Source of the DNA: Acidobacteriota bacterium
GTDB taxonomy: Bacteria > Acidobacteriota > UBA4820 > DSQY01
Reading direction: 5' to 3'
Assembly: GCA_022759065.1 (NCBI GenBank)
Contig: JAEMPZ010000058.1
Span: 1 to 7,657 of the forward strand
Length of the DNA stretch: 7,657 bases
Under the pieces are notes generated by a model, which was given only the letters and a program-made list of their open reading frames with translations, did no database searches and was not told the DNA's origin. The position numbers and the translations under genes are program-made. Below, in pieces: positions 1 through 6,365 of this stretch; the first letter of the stretch is position 1, and every line of letters starts with the position of its first letter.

Positions 1-81
1 TATACACGTCGGGACGCCAATTGCAAGCGGATTTGCGCCAACTCTAAGCGCGGCTCCGCCAAAAAAGCGGGATAGCTGACA

Positions 82-110
82 TTGACCAGGTCCGTCTTTT
101 CCGTTATAAT
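82..110 (+). promoter_or_regulatory. sigma70-type promoter of tRNA-Lys
   Basis: A TTGACC -35 box (82-87, five of six consensus bases) and a perfect TATAAT -10 box (105-110) are separated by exactly 17 bp. Transcription should start near 116-118, a few bases before the mature tRNA 5' end at 124, so the 5' leader would be very short. An A-run at 61-66 lies about 50-56 bp upstream of that start, where the distal part of an UP element would sit; this last point is only suggestive. Apart from this A-run, nothing recognisable was seen in 1-81. Confidence 0.88.
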
Positions 111-123
111 CACTTTTCTTGGC

Positions 124-200
124 GGGTCGCTAGCTCAATTCGGTAGAGCAGCGGACTCTTAATCCGTTGGTTGGGGGTTCGAGTCCCCCGCGACCCACCA
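124..200 (+). tRNA. tRNA-Lys (anticodon CUU)
   Basis: The cloverleaf folds completely by eye. The acceptor stem GGGTCGC (124-130) pairs with GCGACCC (190-196). The D stem is GCTC/GAGC (133-136 with 146-149). The anticodon stem is GCGGA/TCCGT (151-155 with 163-167, one G-U pair) around the loop CTCTTAA, which puts CTT at 158-160 and decodes AAG. A five-base variable loop follows, then the T stem GGGGG/CCCCC with loop TTCGAGT. The discriminator A and the CCA end are encoded (197-200). It has its own strong promoter just upstream and no adjacent tRNA. No U-tract terminator is visible between it and the convergent ankyrin gene. Confidence 0.97.
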
Positions 201-234
201 GAAACAATCCATACTTCAAGCAGCAATCCTGCCA

Positions 235-1074
235 TTATTCCTCGCAGCCGGCGCAGGGGGCATTTCCCCAGAGGTGCATTCGAAGCTCAAGGGCGCTCAT
301 AGGGAATCCGCGATGGGCCAGGTAGGTTTCAACGGCGTCGCGGTCGCCGTCCATCTGACAGCAGACCTTGAGCGAAAGCCTCTTGAACTCCGCGACGTCG
401 TGTTTCAGCCCCCTGCCTTCATAAGTGGACTCGCCCGAAATGCTGCCCGAAAATGTCGGCTCCAACTCCCTTGCGAACTGGAGAAGCGACTCGCGGTCCG
501 GGTCCAGGTAAGGCTGCGCGCCCGCCTGCTCCAAAAGGTCGGCCATGTCCTTCTGGTCTCGCTCGTGCGCGTAGGTCCACGCGGTCCATCCCCTTCTGTC
601 TTTGGGCCCGGCATCAGCCTTGTGGGCCAGAAGCGCCTTCAGGCTGGTGAGGTCGCAGCGGCCGGCAGCGTACATAAGCACCGTGACGCCCTTCGCGTCG
701 GCGGCGTTGGGCGAGGCGCCGTTATCGGCGAGAAACTCGACGATGTCACCGTGGCCGGCGCGCGCCGCGAGCAAAATGGGAGTGCCTTCGGGACAGGCCT
801 CATCCAGCTTCGCGCGGGCGTCGGCAAGAATGCGCAGCATGGGCAGGCGCCCGTCGGAAGCGGCAATGCAAACAGCTCCTCCGGCATTGGGATTCATTCC
901 GGCTTTCAGGAAAAGGCGGACCGCCTCGGCGTGGTCCTCTTTGACCGCCCTCGCGAACTCGGCGGGAGTGAAGGCAAATCCCTTCAATTGGAGGGCCGCC
1001 TTGGAGGAGGCTTTGCAGCCAACAAGTCCGGCCACCGTGAGGGCGAGCATTCCCAGCACTCGAATTTGGCGCAT
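235..1074 (-). CDS. ankyrin-repeat lipoprotein
   Basis: This 279-residue protein begins with a lipoprotein signal peptide: a charged MRQIR start, a hydrophobic core and a lipobox LVGC with the lipidated Cys at residue 20. Lys at +2 argues against inner-membrane retention. Residues about 36-190 form four to five ankyrin repeats; the clearest are 96-126 (TPILLAARAGHGDIVEFL, then a DNGASPN turn) and 128-158 (VTVLMYAA). Residues about 195-279 are not ankyrin-like and carry a CC pair (238-239) and a CAGC motif (274-277), so disulphides or metal binding are possible. The ATG at 1074 was chosen because GGGAGGG stands a few bases upstream and the signal peptide begins there; the reading frame extends upstream only to a TTG at 1101. 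Ankyrin repeats mediate protein-protein contacts; the partner is unknown. The gene lies 139 nt downstream of recN and converges on the tRNA. Confidence 0.88.
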   Translation of the reverse strand: MRQIRVLGMLALTVAGLVGCKASSKAALQLKGFAFTPAEFARAVKEDHAEAVRLFLKAGMNPNAGGAVCIAASDGRLPMLRILADARAKLDEACPEGTPILLAARAGHGDIVEFLADNGASPNAADAKGVTVLMYAAGRCDLTSLKALLAHKADAGPKDRRGWTAWTYAHERDQKDMADLLEQAGAQPYLDPDRESLLQFARELEPTFSGSISGESTYEGRGLKHDVAEFKRLSLKVCCQMDGDRDAVETYLAHRGFPMSALELRMHLWGNAPCAGCEE

Positions 1075-1150
1075 GGTTCCCTCCCTTGTTTTAAAACCCA
1101 AGTGGGGCTCCGCCTCCTTAGCCGCTCCGGTTGCTTGGCTCCCTTCGCTG

Positions 1151-1167
1151 AACCCCCGCTTGGGGTT
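1151..1167. other. small hairpin in recN-ankyrin spacer
   Basis: AACCCC (1151-1156) and GGGGTT (1162-1167) form a perfect 6-bp inverted repeat around a 5-nt loop. It stands just downstream of the larger hairpin when read in the recN direction. Neither strand has a U-run after it, so it is not a classical intrinsic terminator. It may add to 3'-end structure of the recN transcript or belong to the leader of the ankyrin gene. Confidence 0.4.
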
Positions 1168-1173
1168 GGCCTA

Positions 1174-1197
1174 GAGTTCGGGCAAAGCCCGTAACTC
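1174..1197 (-). terminator. hairpin after recN, possible terminator or 3'-end structure
   Basis: GAGTTCGGGC (1174-1183) and GCCCGTAACTC (1187-1197) pair as a 10-bp stem with one bulged base (T1192) and a 3-nt loop. It begins about 17 nt after the recN stop codon on the - strand, a usual place for a terminator, but no U-run follows it. It could instead be an mRNA-stabilising or processing structure, or a dispersed palindromic repeat. The stem is seen directly; the function is inferred. Confidence 0.45.
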
Positions 1198-1213
1198 GGC
1201 TATTGGCTTGATT

Positions 1214-2896
1214 CTACTGCGCGGCGCGCGAGGCGTCAACCAGCGCCTTCGCGTGGTCGAGGGCGCTTTTTGTGATCACCTCTCCTGCCACCATTCTGGC
1301 AAGTTCCTCTATGCGCTCAGCTTCATTGAGACAGGCCGCTTTGACGGACGTTCTTCCTCGGACACAGGACTTTTCGACGCGTATGTGCTGGTCGGCGAAT
1401 GCGGCAATTTGCGGCAAGTGGGTGATGCAGAGCACCTGCCTGGACTTTGATAAAGATTTCAACCGGCGGCCCACCGCTTCGGCCGGCCGCCCTCCAATGC
1501 CGGCGTCCACCTCGTCAAAGATGGCCGTCGGCGGCCCGCCGGAAAGCCTGGCCGCGGCCAACAGGGCAAGCATGGTGCGGCTCAGTTCTCCTCCAGATGC
1601 GATTTTTGACAAAGGCTTGAGCGGTTCTCCCGGGTTCGCCGAAAATAGAAAGGCCACGTCTTCGAGCCCGGCGGCCCTCGCCTCTTCCGGGGCATCGCAC
1701 CTCACGGGCTTCAGCGCCACGGAGAATCGGGCCTTATCCAGGGCCAGCGGCTTGAGCTCTCTCTCTACGGCCTCGCCAAGGCCCTTTGCCGCGCGCCGCC
1801 TTTCGGCCGTGAGCCTAGCCGCGGCGTCAAGGTAAGAAGCCCATCTCGCCTCAACCAGCGCTCTCGCTTCGGCCTCGTTTCCCGGCCCTTCCGCGAGCCT
1901 TCGAAGTTCCGCGTCCAGCTTTTCGCGCAGCACAAGGACGTCTTCCATTAGAGGCCCGTATTTTCGCTTGAGCCGTTCGAGGGCCGCGAGCCGCTCTTCG
2001 GCGCGCTCCAGCGCCTCCGGGTCAAAAGTCACGCTTTCGCCTATTCGCTCCGCTTCCGAGGCTATGGTAGCAAGCGTGGCCGCGGCCTGATCCAGATCGC
2101 GCCCGTACGCTTCCCACTCGCCATCGAAACGGCAAAGCTCAAGCATGCGGCGGCGCGCTTCGGCAATGAGGGCCGAGGCCGACTGCTCATCGCCTTGGAG
2201 AAAAGAGGCTACCTCCCTGGCGTTTTGCGCTATCGCTCCGGCGTTTTGCATGCGGGCCCTAATCCCGCGAAGTTCTTCTTCTTCGCCGCGCTTCGGGTCC
2301 ACCCGGCCGATTTCCTCGAGTTGGAAGCGGACCGCGTCGAGCCGGCGCTCCCTCTCCGCGGATGAGCGTTTTACGTCGCGCAGGACCGCGAGCGCCTCGG
2401 CTAGTTCCTGATAGCGCTCCCTTGTTTCCGCGGCGGCTCCAATGACGTCACGGCTCTCGTCCAGGATGCGCCTGTGCGTCTCCTCGTCCAAGAGAGCCTG
2501 GCTCTGGTGTTGGCCGTGAATCTCCACCAGCAAGTCCCCAAGCGACCTGAGCTGCGCAAGGGTCACGGCCGCGCCGTTCACCGTCGCCTCGCTTCTGCCC
2601 GAACGGTGGATTCGCCTGCGGATAACTATTTGGCCTGAAAGCTTGAGGCCGAGAGCGCCAAGAAAGTCCGCGGCGGCCAGGCCATTTTCCTCAAATGTTC
2701 CTTCTACCACCGCTTCCTGCGCTCCGGAGCGGACGAGTTCCGAATCGGCGCGCCGCCCCGTAATCAGCGCGGCGGCCTCCACGAGGATGGACTTGCCCGC
2801 TCCGGTTTCTCCGGTCAGCAGGCACAATCCCGGCTTGAGTTCCAGGTCCAGTGATTCGACGAGAGCGAACTGCCGGAGACGCAGCCAAGCCAGCAT
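1214..2896 (-). CDS. recN: DNA repair protein RecN
   Basis: RecN is a cytoplasmic SMC-like ATPase that acts in recombinational repair of double-strand breaks. The protein has 560 residues, the usual family length. It has the split ABC ATPase head: Walker A GETGAGKS at 29-36, the conserved EIHGQHQSQ stretch at 125-133, the ABC signature ASGGELSR at 433-440, Walker B TAIFDEVD at 457-464 and the TH of the switch motif at 492-493. Between the halves, about 150-385, is a charged helical region (Glu/Arg/Leu rich) that fits the short RecN coiled coil. The C-terminal stretch ELARMVAGE is also typical. It starts at ATG 2896, 13 nt after the tolB stop, with only a weak Shine-Dalgarno, so it is probably read from the tolB transcript. 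No LexA box was recognised in front of it. It ends with TAG. Confidence 0.97.
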   Translation of the reverse strand: MLAWLRLRQFALVESLDLELKPGLCLLTGETGAGKSILVEAAALITGRRADSELVRSGAQEAVVEGTFEENGLAAADFLGALGLKLSGQIVIRRRIHRSGRSEATVNGAAVTLAQLRSLGDLLVEIHGQHQSQALLDEETHRRILDESRDVIGAAAETRERYQELAEALAVLRDVKRSSAERERRLDAVRFQLEEIGRVDPKRGEEEELRGIRARMQNAGAIAQNAREVASFLQGDEQSASALIAEARRRMLELCRFDGEWEAYGRDLDQAAATLATIASEAERIGESVTFDPEALERAEERLAALERLKRKYGPLMEDVLVLREKLDAELRRLAEGPGNEAEARALVEARWASYLDAAARLTAERRRAAKGLGEAVERELKPLALDKARFSVALKPVRCDAPEEARAAGLEDVAFLFSANPGEPLKPLSKIASGGELSRTMLALLAAARLSGGPPTAIFDEVDAGIGGRPAEAVGRRLKSLSKSRQVLCITHLPQIAAFADQHIRVEKSCVRGRTSVKAACLNEAERIEELARMVAGEVITKSALDHAKALVDASRAAQ

Positions 2897-2909
2897 GGTC
2901 GCTTTCTAA

Positions 2910-4334
2910 TTAGAACCAGCAGGGAGAGTAGCAGTCCGGCTGGTTGGTGATCTTGGTTACCCCCGTGCCGTCGGCTCGCATTATATAGATGGCGTACTGG
3001 CCCAGGCGGTTGCTGGCGAACGCGATATAGCGGCCATCCGGGGACCAGCTCGGGGATTCGTTGTCCCCCTCTCCGTGAGTCAGCATCGTTACCTGGTTTG
3101 TGCCAAGGTCAATCACCGCGATGTTAAAACGGCCGTTCACAGAGGTCGAGTAGGCTATCTTGTCTCCCTTGGGAGACCATGCGGGCTGATCGCACCGCTT
3201 CGAGTCCTCGGGACTCAACCGCTTTACGTTTGCCCCGTCACGGTCCATGACGTAAATCTGGGGCGAGCCGGAGCGGTCTGAAGTGAAGGCTATTCTCGAA
3301 CCGTCGGGAGACCACGACGGGGCGGTGTCAATGGCGTAGGCGAAGGTGAGGCGCGTGAGGTTCTTCCCGTCAACTCCAATCGTCCAAATATCGGGGTTGC
3401 CGGAGCGCGATGAGCAGAACGCGATCGTCTTTCCGTCTGGCGAAAAACGGGGCGATGCGTTCAACCCCTCTCCCTCGCCGTAAAGCTTGACTCGCTTGCC
3501 GGCCCTGTCCAAAAGGAAAAGTTCCTGCCTGTCCTTGAGGATCGAAGTGAAGACTATGCGGTCCCCCTTCGGGTTCACGTCCGGCGTCACGTTCAGTATT
3601 CCGAGGGCCGTGAGGCGCAGCAGGTTCTTGCCGTCGTAATCGCAGATGAAGATGTCCTGCGTCTGCCCGACCTGCGAGGTAAAAAGAATCTGGCTCGTTG
3701 GAAAACGTCCTGCTCCGAAGAGATAATCGAGAACCACGGCCGAAAGGTTATGGGCCAGAATGCGGACGTCCCCTTCCGGGCCGCGTATGCGCTTGCCAGT
3801 CACCATTTCCTTGCGCTTCACGTCCAAAAGGCGCGATTCGAGCGTCAGGCTGCCTTCCGACTCATAGAGAGAGGTGAGCAGCAGGTAGTCGGCTTTCATT
3901 CCCTCCCACGCGGCGTAGTCAACCTTGGCGTCGTTGAGTTCCATGCCCGCCCATAGTTTCGGGTCAACGAGGTTGAAATAGCCCGAGAAAAGAAGGTCCT
4001 CGTCCACCGTCGCGGTTATCTCCTCCGCCTTGGCGGAAACCGAGGCCCCCGCTTTGCACGGCGGCGTCGCGATCATGAGCTGAGTGAAGCCGGTCTCAGT
4101 GATTGTCCCGGTTATCTGCTGGCCAGGTTGCGCCGGTGCCTGTGGCACAGCGCCGGAGGCAGGCGCCTGGGGAGCTGTTACGGCCGGCGCCGATGACGCG
4201 GCCGCTGGCGGTTGCGCGGCCTGAGGTGGATTTGAAGGCTTTTCCTGGGCACGAGGCGCGAGCGCCAGGATGAAGAGAACCATAACCGCGGCAACCCATC
4301 TCAATCGTGACGCCGCCAGTCTGGAAACGGTCAT
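2910..4334 (-). CDS. tolB: Tol-Pal system protein TolB
   Basis: TolB is the periplasmic beta-propeller protein of the Tol-Pal envelope system, which binds Pal and TolA and helps outer-membrane constriction and integrity. Of 474 residues, 1-30 are a signal peptide (Arg-rich start, hydrophobic core VAAVMVLFILALA). Residues 33-72 are a Pro/Ala/Gln linker, about 75-200 the N-terminal TolB domain, and about 210-474 the propeller with WD40-like/PD40 repeats. The blade motif recurs as FSPDG (297), WSPDG (341), WSPKG (386) and WSPDG (430). The linker makes it longer than the usual roughly 430 residues. Six cysteines lie in the mature part (93, 231, 307, 381, 468, 472), so disulphides are possible. 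The ATG at 4334 was chosen over a TTG at 4397 because a GGAGGGAGG stands just upstream and the signal peptide starts there. It overlaps the stop of the BMC gene by ATGA. No pal or tolQRA lies in the window. Confidence 0.93.
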   Translation of the reverse strand: MTVSRLAASRLRWVAAVMVLFILALAPRAQEKPSNPPQAAQPPAAASSAPAVTAPQAPASGAVPQAPAQPGQQITGTITETGFTQLMIATPPCKAGASVSAKAEEITATVDEDLLFSGYFNLVDPKLWAGMELNDAKVDYAAWEGMKADYLLLTSLYESEGSLTLESRLLDVKRKEMVTGKRIRGPEGDVRILAHNLSAVVLDYLFGAGRFPTSQILFTSQVGQTQDIFICDYDGKNLLRLTALGILNVTPDVNPKGDRIVFTSILKDRQELFLLDRAGKRVKLYGEGEGLNASPRFSPDGKTIAFCSSRSGNPDIWTIGVDGKNLTRLTFAYAIDTAPSWSPDGSRIAFTSDRSGSPQIYVMDRDGANVKRLSPEDSKRCDQPAWSPKGDKIAYSTSVNGRFNIAVIDLGTNQVTMLTHGEGDNESPSWSPDGRYIAFASNRLGQYAIYIMRADGTGVTKITNQPDCYSPCWF

Positions 4335-4909
4335 ATCAGCCTCCCTCCGAGCAATTCTTTGACCAAATCCTCTTTTGGCGATGGTATGACGGCCCAATTC
4401 GTGAGAAGCCCCTGGTCACCTAAAACCGCCTTGCCAGCCTCTACCGCTGCGCGAACCGCGGCCACGTGTCCCGTGAGGACGGCAAACGCCTTCCCCCCCA
4501 ATGCCATCGCGAGTCGAATCTCCACGAGCCGCACCTCCGCGGCCTTCACCGCCGCGTCAGCGGCTTCAATCAGCGCGGCCACGTTGAAGCCCTCAAGAAT
4601 CCCGAGCGCCTCCACCTTGTCAATCAGGGCCGACTGGGAGATTGCGGGAAAAATCTCCTCGTGCAAATTGGGAATCAGCGTTGCCCCAGCCACGCACTCT
4701 TTCCCGGTCTCTATCCCGGCGTTGAGCGAGGAGTGGCAGGCGGCAACGTCGCCGCGCACAAGAACCATGTACTTGCCGGAACAGATGGAACGGCTCATCA
4801 AAAGCTCAACATCTGCGGCCTTGAGCATGAAATCGGCCGCCTCGATGCCCTTTGCAATCGAGGAAAGCTCCAAGAGGGCTATCGCGTTCCTGCTCGCCTG
4901 TTCGCTCAT
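4331..4909 (-). CDS. tandem BMC-domain shell protein, PduT-like (BMC-T)
   Basis: This 192-residue protein has two bacterial-microcompartment domains in tandem, about 8-95 and 98-185. From memory it matches Salmonella PduT closely along its length: LLELSSIAKGIEAADFMLK in the first domain, GILEGFNVAALIEAAD and MALGGKAF in the second, and VIPSPKED near the end. PduT forms trimers with pseudo-hexagonal symmetry and holds one [4Fe-4S] cluster at the central pore through Cys38 of each subunit. The equivalent Cys is present here at residue 43 in MSRSICSGKY, so an electron-conducting shell protein is likely. The start at 4909 has GGAGGT upstream and overlaps the stop of the PduS-like gene by ATGA; its own stop overlaps the tolB start in the same way. 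No other shell gene is in the window. The alternative is a non-compartment role as a soluble Fe-S partner of the neighbouring protein. Confidence 0.92.
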   Translation of the reverse strand: MSEQASRNAIALLELSSIAKGIEAADFMLKAADVELLMSRSICSGKYMVLVRGDVAACHSSLNAGIETGKECVAGATLIPNLHEEIFPAISQSALIDKVEALGILEGFNVAALIEAADAAVKAAEVRLVEIRLAMALGGKAFAVLTGHVAAVRAAVEAGKAVLGDQGLLTNWAVIPSPKEDLVKELLGGRLI

Positions 4910-6204
4910 GTCACCTCCACCATGACGGCGTCCCTCGTCACTTTGGAGACGACGCCCTTCAATGGCGTGAATATCCTGCTTCCGAGAGCGCCTTCGGGAA
5001 TTTCCCCAACCAGCTGGCCGGCCCGGACATTGTCACCATTTGCCACCATTGGAAGGGAAGGAGCGCCTATGTGCTGCTTGAGGGGGAGAACCAGCCGCTT
5101 GGGCTTGACGGTGATCTCGGCAAAGCGGTGAGGGCCAATGAAATCTTCGAGGCCCAGCCTTCTAACCAGAAGGCTCGTCGGCGTTCGCCTGTAAGGATAC
5201 ATGGGCGCGACCGCCAATTCGGCCTTGGCGGGCTTGAAGCCGCGTTCGCGCAACGCCCGCTTGGCCTCGACCATCACCCGAAAAGGATCGAGGTCTTCCG
5301 GGCAAGCATACAAGGTGCACAGGGCGCACTCGCAACAGTAAAGCGCTGACTGCTGCCACGCTTCCGCCTCCTTGGGCGCCATCGCTATGGCAATCATCGC
5401 TTTGTGCGGCTTGACGCCGTGGCCTAAAAGATCCCTCGGGCAGAGGTCGGAACAGCGCATGCATTGGTCGCAACTGTAGGCGATCTTATGCACCGACTCC
5501 ACTTTCCGCGCCTTTTTCGAAAGTAGCGGATGGCCCTTCGGCAGCACCAAAATGCCGGAGCATGTTTTCGTGACCGGGCTCAAAAGGTCCTCTTCCACGA
5601 AGCCCATCATCGGGCCGCCGATGATAAATCCGGAATCTTCAAGGGGCGCCCCCGCCGCCAAAAGCACGTCCCTGTATGACGCGCCTATTGGAACCTTGAA
5701 GGTGACGGCCTCGGGAACGGCGCCCGAAACCGTGACGAATTTTTCGGTGACGGGACGCCCAAGGCCGATATTGAGGACCGTTTCGACGTTGCTGCAAACC
5801 ACCCCAACGTCCAGCGGCAGTCCGCCCCTGGGCACGGCGCGCCCGGTCACGTCGTAGACAAGAATGAACTCGTCACCTGATGGGTAGGTGTCCCGAAGCA
5901 GCGACAGCTCCACTTCCCGCGGCAACTCGTCTTTCAATTTTTCTATGAGGCGGGCGTGCTTCTCCTTTATTCCCACGACGGCGCGAGAAGCGCCGATCGC
6001 CTCCGCCGCCATCAGAAGGCCTTTAGCAAATGGCTCAAGAAAGTTTTCCAGAATCTCCTGGTCCTTGTACAAGAGAGGTTCGCACTCCGCCGCGTTCACT
6101 ATGAAAGTGTCGGCCTTGGCGCTGAATTTGGCGTGGGCGGGAAAGCCGGCGCCTCCAGCCCCGACTATGCCGCACTCTCTGGCTATTCGGACCGCGTCCG
6201 CCAT
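4906..6204 (-). CDS. PduS-like Fe-S/SLBB electron-transfer protein (RnfC family)
   Basis: This 432-residue protein has the PduS/RnfC layout. It has a Gly-rich nucleotide/flavin loop VGAGGAGFP at 14-22, NAAECEP at 37-43, a Nqo1-like fold to about 150 and an SLBB-type segment about 155-220 (including IIGGPMMG, 194-201). Two ferredoxin-like motifs follow: Cys 245/248/251/255 in CDQCMRCSDLCP and Cys 290/293/296/301 in a CX2CX2CX4CP. A C-terminal barrel-sandwich segment, about 375-432 (QHIGAPSLP), ends it. Salmonella PduS is a flavin and Fe-S protein that reduces cobalamin in the propanediol microcompartment and associates with PduT. The length fits PduS (about 450), and the adjacent PduT-like gene supports PduS over RnfC; no other rnf gene is present. 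ATG 6204 was chosen because GGAGG lies 4 nt upstream and family homology starts there; the frame extends only to a TTG at 6264. Its real substrate here is unknown. Confidence 0.9.
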   Translation of the reverse strand: MADAVRIARECGIVGAGGAGFPAHAKFSAKADTFIVNAAECEPLLYKDQEILENFLEPFAKGLLMAAEAIGASRAVVGIKEKHARLIEKLKDELPREVELSLLRDTYPSGDEFILVYDVTGRAVPRGGLPLDVGVVCSNVETVLNIGLGRPVTEKFVTVSGAVPEAVTFKVPIGASYRDVLLAAGAPLEDSGFIIGGPMMGFVEEDLLSPVTKTCSGILVLPKGHPLLSKKARKVESVHKIAYSCDQCMRCSDLCPRDLLGHGVKPHKAMIAIAMAPKEAEAWQQSALYCCECALCTLYACPEDLDPFRVMVEAKRALRERGFKPAKAELAVAPMYPYRRTPTSLLVRRLGLEDFIGPHRFAEITVKPKRLVLPLKQHIGAPSLPMVANGDNVRAGQLVGEIPEGALGSRIFTPLKGVVSKVTRDAVMVEVT

Positions 6205-6286
6205 AAATCCTCCGCTTCTAACGGTATCAGGAAAATGGCTCCGCGGCAAGGGGCTAAGGAGCAAGTTTGAAGCATTAAGGTGGAAG

Positions 6287-6323
6287 GTTGAATTAAGGAA
6301 GTCCGTCTTTCCCTTATTTCAAC
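6287..6323 (-). promoter_or_regulatory. AT-rich imperfect hairpin upstream of the PduS-like gene
   Basis: In the 161-nt spacer (6205-6365), GTTGAATTAAGGAA (6287-6300) and TTCCCTTATTTCAAC (6309-6323) form an inverted repeat of about 13 bp with one mismatch and one single-base bulge around an 8-nt loop. The region is clearly more AT-rich than the flanking genes. A TTAAGG copy also occurs at 6275-6280, as well as inside the left arm (6293-6298). It lies 83 nt before the start codon, so it could be an operator or a leader RNA structure. It lacks a GC stem and a U-run, so a terminator is less likely. No convincing -35/-10 pair was found in the spacer. Confidence 0.4.
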
Positions 6324-6365
6324 ATTCAAAATTTAACACTGAAGATTCGACCGCCGCGCCGCTCA

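Noticed and set aside
124..200. tRNA as an integration site
   Set aside because: No integrase gene and no repeat of the tRNA 3' end was seen in the window.
201..234. Terminator between the tRNA and the ankyrin gene
   Set aside because: Only a 4-bp GCAG/CTGC stem (221-232 region) could be found, with no U-run on either strand.
274..1194. 306-residue open frame on the + strand
   Set aside because: It lies antisense to the ankyrin lipoprotein gene and has no recognisable domain. The opposite strand has a signal peptide, lipobox, repeats and a Shine-Dalgarno. Long antisense frames are common in GC-rich coding DNA.
4335..4397. 21-residue N-terminal extension of TolB from a TTG at 4397
   Set aside because: It would lie inside the BMC gene and put a charged stretch before a normal signal peptide; the ATG at 4334 has a strong Shine-Dalgarno.
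4466..5131. 221-residue + strand frame across the BMC and PduS-like genes
   Set aside because: It is antisense to two well-supported genes and shows no domain of its own.
4906..6204. RnfC subunit of an Rnf complex
   Set aside because: The family is related, but no rnfABDEG neighbours exist, the length is that of PduS, and the next gene is PduT-like.
6205..6264. 20-residue N-terminal extension of the PduS-like protein from a TTG
   Set aside because: No homology in the extension, and GGAGG stands 4 nt before the ATG at 6204.
6205..6365. sigma70 promoter on the - strand before the PduS-like gene
   Set aside because: TTGAAA boxes occur in the spacer, but no -10 with an acceptable match lies 16-18 bp downstream; the TTGCCG/TACCGT pair at 17 bp is too poor and too close to the start codon.
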